Assembly (NCBI GenBank): GCA_937896105.1
Contig: CALBKR010000041.1
Location: 1 to 9,162, forward strand
Source: an uncultured Bacteroidales bacterium
GTDB taxonomy: Bacteria > Bacteroidota > Bacteroidia > Bacteroidales > Bacteroidaceae
Length of the DNA: 9,162 nucleotides
Direction of reading: 5' to 3'
Made by a program: the position numbers and the translations under genes. Under the pieces are notes generated by a model, which was not told the origin of the DNA, did not search any database, and saw only the letters and a list, made by a program, of their open reading frames with translations. This document shows positions 6,325-9,162 of this stretch, piece after piece (within the stretch, counting starts at the first letter, position 1; each line of letters opens with the position of its first letter).

Positions 6325-6468
6325 GAGCGAACATTTTTGACTCTTGAATACAATGAAGACATCCAAGATTATACAATAAAAAACTCATCGTTAAAAAAGG
6401 ATGAACTTTTTAATTTCTTCAAACAATATGGAGAAAATGGAATTAAGATAAATATTGGTTTCAAATAA
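6325..6468 (+). pseudogene. Third DUF5675 C-terminal fragment
   Basis: An open frame after TAA at 6322 encodes E-Y-N-E-D-I-Q-D-Y-T-I-K-N-S-S-L-K-K and then E-L-F-N-F-F-K-Q-Y-G-E-N-G-I-K-I-N-I before TAA. It matches the last about 40 residues of the intact DUF5675 protein (E-L-F-D-F-F-D-N-Y-G-Y-N-G-I-K-I-N-V). The H-x-G and G-C motif is absent and no ATG start or promoter is visible, so it is a remnant. No partner gene follows it. Confidence 0.7.
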
Positions 6469-6775
6469 TAAATACATAAATAAATCTTTTATAGCTAGCA
6501 CGCCACTTTATATCTTTGTTTTTATTTTAGGCAAGCGAAAGATTTTCACAGATAAAGGTATCCAACATAAAACATAATCAAGAACTGTTAGCAGACAGGG
6601 GTTCGAGTGTTAAAACGCAGAAATCAGAAACAAAAAAAAGAAAAAGCATTATTATTCGGCCAAAAATGGTTATTTTTGCACATTGATTTCTATTTTGAGC
6701 AGAAGGCTGTTTGATTTTATACAGCGTAACAGGCTGCCGAAATAGGTGTTTTTAGGAATTTAAACCGTTTCTTTT
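6469..6775 (+). other. Intergenic region between the array and the envelope operon
   Basis: No gene is supported here. TATCTTTG at 6511-6518 is a possible -7 element, but only a TTTT lies 20 bases upstream. GGGGTTCGAG (6598-6607) looks like a tRNA T-loop, but no tRNA folds around it. GCTGT (6706-6710) and ACAGC (6721-6725) form a small hairpin in the presumed leader of the next gene. AT-rich composition gives way to normal composition near the end of this stretch, so the right edge of the acquired region probably lies here. Confidence 0.5.
6671..6678 (+). promoter_or_regulatory. Probable -7 element of the PCMD operon
   Basis: TATTTTTG fits TAnnTTTG and is followed by CAC, a common start context in this group. 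No clear -33 TTG is present at 19-21 bases upstream. The leader to the ATG at 6776 is about 90 bases and contains the small hairpin at 6706-6725. Confidence 0.5.
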
Positions 6776-7912
6776 ATGGCAAAGAAAAACATTCTGAATA
6801 TTCTGTCTTTCATTGCACTTGCACTGCTTACATCCTGCATACAGGACGAGGCTCCCAATGCCGAGTGCGACATATTGGCTGTGAAGACATCGTGGATAGA
6901 GGAGAACAAAGAGATTCTTTCGGGCAACCCTATCATAAGCAACAATGCTGTAAGATTCTATGTAAAGGAGGAGACAAGCATCGATGCCCTTAAACAACTT
7001 GACCCACAGTTTGAGCTCACACCCGGTACACAGATTGAAAAACTCGACAAGATTAGCGAAAATGGCGACCGCGGCGTGTACCTATATTATAACACAACAT
7101 CGGAGGATGGTCTATGGAGCAAGGACTACGAAGTGTCATTCACAAAGCAGACTGTAATAGATGTTGACGCCACATTCAGTTTTGAGCATTTTACCATAGA
7201 AAAATACACAACCTGGCACGAGGTTGATGCCAACGGCACTAAGCTCAACTGGTGGGCAAGCGGAAATGCAGGTTTCTCAATGTCGGGACAAGGCAAGACC
7301 CCAGAGGCATACCCCACATCCGTCGACTCGGCCGGCGTGAAAGGATGCTGCGTGAGACTCGCAACCTGCAGCACCGGAAGATTCGGTCAGATGATGAAGA
7401 TGCCTATCGCCGCCGGAAACATCTTTATCGGCGAGTTCCAGACAGCCAATGCAACAAGAAAACCGCTTGAGGCAACACGCTTCGGCTTTACCATAGCGCC
7501 AAGCAAACCCGTTTCACTTACAGGCTATTACAAATACACAGCAGGCGAGGAGTTTACCGACAAGGCGAACCAGGTGATTGCAGAACGTAAAGACACCTGT
7601 TCGATATATTCGGTACTCTATGAGGTTGACCCTGCAAACATTGTGACACTCGACGGCAGCAATGTCCTTTCGAGCGACAGGATAGTGCTTGTCGCAGAGC
7701 TGGAGAATCCAGGCGAGCCAAGCGAGTGGACCGAGTTCGAAATTCCTTACAAGGAGGTAAACGGCAAGGCATTCGATATCAAGAAACTTGAAAGAGGAGA
7801 ATATGCGATAACAGTTGTAGCAAGTTCAAGCAAGAGCGGCGCATTCTTTGAAGGAGCTGTGGGCAGTGTCCTGCACGTTGATGAAATAAAGATAAACTGG
7901 GAAAAGAAATAA
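6776..7912 (+). CDS. PCMD-domain surface lipoprotein
   Basis: A 378-residue lipoprotein. The signal peptide ends in the lipobox L-T-S-C with lipidated C21, followed by I-Q-D-E. Acidic residues in this position match the Bacteroidetes lipoprotein export signal, so display on the cell surface is likely. The N-terminal about 110 residues form a small beta-type domain. From about residue 130 the sequence (F-S-F-E-H-F, W-W-A-S-G-N-A-G-F, G-C-C-V-R-L-A-T, a lysine/glycine-rich Y-Y-K-Y-T-A-G, and the C-terminal V-D-E-I-K-I-N-W) fits the PCMD family (putative carbohydrate metabolism domain), whose function is only presumed glycan-related. It is the first gene of an operon with the barrel protein 32 bases downstream and a calycin-like gene after that. 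The PCMD call is from pattern memory and is fairly confident. Confidence 0.8.
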   Translation: MAKKNILNILSFIALALLTSCIQDEAPNAECDILAVKTSWIEENKEILSGNPIISNNAVRFYVKEETSIDALKQLDPQFELTPGTQIEKLDKISENGDRGVYLYYNTTSEDGLWSKDYEVSFTKQTVIDVDATFSFEHFTIEKYTTWHEVDANGTKLNWWASGNAGFSMSGQGKTPEAYPTSVDSAGVKGCCVRLATCSTGRFGQMMKMPIAAGNIFIGEFQTANATRKPLEATRFGFTIAPSKPVSLTGYYKYTAGEEFTDKANQVIAERKDTCSIYSVLYEVDPANIVTLDGSNVLSSDRIVLVAELENPGEPSEWTEFEIPYKEVNGKAFDIKKLERGEYAITVVASSSKSGAFFEGAVGSVLHVDEIKINWEKK

Positions 7913-7944
7913 CACCCCACGACAAAACCGGAAAACACATTACT

Positions 7945-8718
7945 ATGAAAAAGATATTTATAGCATTTATAGCAAGCATAATGTCCCTCTCGGCAACTGC
8001 CGGCAACGATAAGGTAGGCGACACAGACAAGAACCTGCTGAAGGCTGCGCTTCAGGGATGGCACATACGCTTGGGCGTCGGTTACAACTTAGGCGGAACA
8101 GCCCCGCTGCCTATGCCGGTTGAAATACGCGGTATCGAAGGTTTCAACCCTGGCCTGAACCTTGAAGTTGAAGGTAGTGTTGAAAAAATGTTCGGCAAAG
8201 GCGATTGGGGCTTGCGTTGGGGTATCAGGCTGGAGACAAAGGGAATGACAACCAACGCCGACACCAAGAACTACTATATGGAGGTAAAGAATGGCGACGG
8301 CATAGTATCGGGTTACTGGACCGGAAAGGTTGAGACAAAGGTAAAGAACACCTACCTTACAATTCCTGTACTTGCTATATACCGCATAAACGAGCGTTGG
8401 AACGTGTCAGGCGGTGCTTTCGCATCGTACCTTCTCGACGGGGAGTTTACAGGAGCAGCATACGACGGCTATCTCCGCGAGGGTGACCCCACAGGCGAAA
8501 AGACAGAGTTGGACAATGCCGGATACGACTTCAGCAGTGACCTGCTCAAATTCCATTGGGGATTGCAGGTAGGAGGTGAATTCAAGGCCTACAAGCATCT
8601 GGCAGTATTTGCCAACCTAAAATGGGGGCTCAACGGAATATTCCCCGGTGACTACAGCAGTGTGACATTTGCTCTGTACCCGATATATGGTACTTTAGGC
8701 TTCACATATCTATTTTAA
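7945..8718 (+). CDS. Outer-membrane beta-barrel (porin-family) protein
   Basis: A 257-residue protein with a signal peptide (M-K-K-I-F, core, A-T-A cleavage after about residue 19). The mature part has alternating aromatic and polar strands such as W-H-I-R-L-G-V-G-Y-N-L, W-G-L-R-W-G-I-R-L and Y-L-T-I-P-V-L-A-I-Y, and ends T-L-G-F-T-Y-L-F with a C-terminal Phe, the signature recognised by the barrel assembly machinery. It fits the small 8- to 10-strand OMP_b-brl type common in Bacteroidales. The specific substrate or function is not evident. It lies between the PCMD lipoprotein (32-base gap) and the calycin-like gene (29-base gap), so all three are probably co-transcribed and act together at the outer membrane. 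Confidence 0.85.
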   Translation: MKKIFIAFIASIMSLSATAGNDKVGDTDKNLLKAALQGWHIRLGVGYNLGGTAPLPMPVEIRGIEGFNPGLNLEVEGSVEKMFGKGDWGLRWGIRLETKGMTTNADTKNYYMEVKNGDGIVSGYWTGKVETKVKNTYLTIPVLAIYRINERWNVSGGAFASYLLDGEFTGAAYDGYLREGDPTGEKTELDNAGYDFSSDLLKFHWGLQVGGEFKAYKHLAVFANLKWGLNGIFPGDYSSVTFALYPIYGTLGFTYLF

Positions 8719-8747
8719 AAAGGAATAACCATTAAAAACATAAGCTT

Positions 8748-9162
8748 ATGAAAAAAACTTTACTTACATTCATTTTTGCAATTGCAGCAACTTTTGCAAT
8801 GGCGCAGACAAAGACCTACAGTGATGCATTGAACATCAATATGGACGGTACCGATATGGCGCCACAGGAATCGACAATCATTGTAACACTTGAAAGCGAC
8901 GGAACATACACACTCGCGCTCAAGAATTTTGTCATCGTTGACAGCGAAATGGAGATGCCAATAGGCAACATCGTGGTAAACGGTATCAATGCAACCGAGG
9001 CGAATAGTATCAAAACTTTCAGTGTAGAGCAGGAGATTGTAATTCAGCCCGGCGACACAGAGAACGATTGGCTTGGTCCATCCCTTATGGAACTACCTAT
9101 CAAACTCAACGGAAAGATGACAAACGGCTCGCTCTACTGCAATATCGATATTGATTTGGGGG
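8748..9162 (+). CDS. Calycin-like domain protein (partial, runs off the window)
   Basis: The reading frame is open from the ATG at 8748 to the window end (138 codons). A signal peptide (M-K-K-T-L-L-T-F, cleavage after A-M-A at about residue 19) is followed by T-K-T-Y-S-D-A-L-N-I-N-M-D-G and repeated beta-strand motifs: S-T-I-I-V-T-L-E-S-D-G-T-Y-T-L-A-L-K-N-F, I-G-N-I-V-V-N-G-I, P-I-K-L-N-G-K-M. This matches the Bacteroidales calycin-like family (lipocalin-like beta-barrel), often exported and present next to PCMD lipoproteins and barrels. The ligand is unknown. The C-terminal part is not in the window. Confidence 0.8.
   Translation, partial: MKKTLLTFIFAIAATFAMAQTKTYSDALNINMDGTDMAPQESTIIVTLESDGTYTLALKNFVIVDSEMEMPIGNIVVNGINATEANSIKTFSVEQEIVIQPGDTENDWLGPSLMELPIKLNGKMTNGSLYCNIDIDLG

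Noticed and set aside
6590..6625. tRNA-like T-loop sequence GGTTCGAG
   Set aside because: The stem bases around it do not pair and there is no D-arm, anticodon arm or acceptor stem, so neither a tRNA nor a clear attachment remnant.

Overview
The window looks like chromosomal DNA from a gut-type Bacteroidales bacterium (Bacteroides, Prevotella or a relative). Several signs point there: promoters of the form TTG-N19/20-TAnnTTTG, AT-rich leaders with almost no Shine-Dalgarno sequence, a lipoprotein with acidic residues just after the lipobox cysteine, and families typical of the order (DUF2795, PCMD-domain lipoprotein, OmpA-like small barrel, calycin-like protein). No rRNA, tRNA or CRISPR array is visible.

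Layout. (1) Positions 48-1557 hold ordinary housekeeping genes of balanced base composition: a degenerate SAM-methyltransferase-like protein, a PduO-type cobalamin adenosyltransferase, and a small acidic DUF2795 protein. The last has its own promoter and a perfect 20-bp-stem terminator. (2) Positions about 1560-6770 are visibly AT-rich and look acquired. The stretch starts with a 471-residue protein in which a GIY-YIG nuclease core sits between seven 42-residue repeats (three before, four after). It is followed by a diverged second copy of the DUF2795 gene's last codons and its terminator. Next comes a degenerating tandem array built around a DUF5675-type protein and a secreted partner: promoter copy 1, a 3' fragment of a DUF5675 gene, partner 1, a frameshifted lipoprotein gene, promoter copy 2, an intact DUF5675 gene, partner 2, and a third 3' fragment. 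(3) Positions 6776-9162 return to normal composition with a closely spaced envelope operon: a PCMD-domain surface lipoprotein, an outer-membrane beta-barrel, and a calycin-like exported protein that runs off the window.

How the genes may work together. The best candidate for an undescribed system is the array at about 3498-6468. A cytoplasmic DUF5675 protein without a signal peptide, with an H-x-G...D-x-x-G-C motif reminiscent of L,D-transpeptidases, is paired with a signal-peptide-bearing protein. The pair is repeated, and DUF5675 copies are lost or reduced to 3' ends while the exported partner survives. That is the pattern expected of an interbacterial effector with a periplasmic immunity protein and displaced orphan modules. 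The role is inferred; no secretion-system gene lies in the window. The second candidate is the repeat-flanked GIY-YIG protein, which may be a homing or mobile unit placed at the 3' end of the DUF2795 gene.
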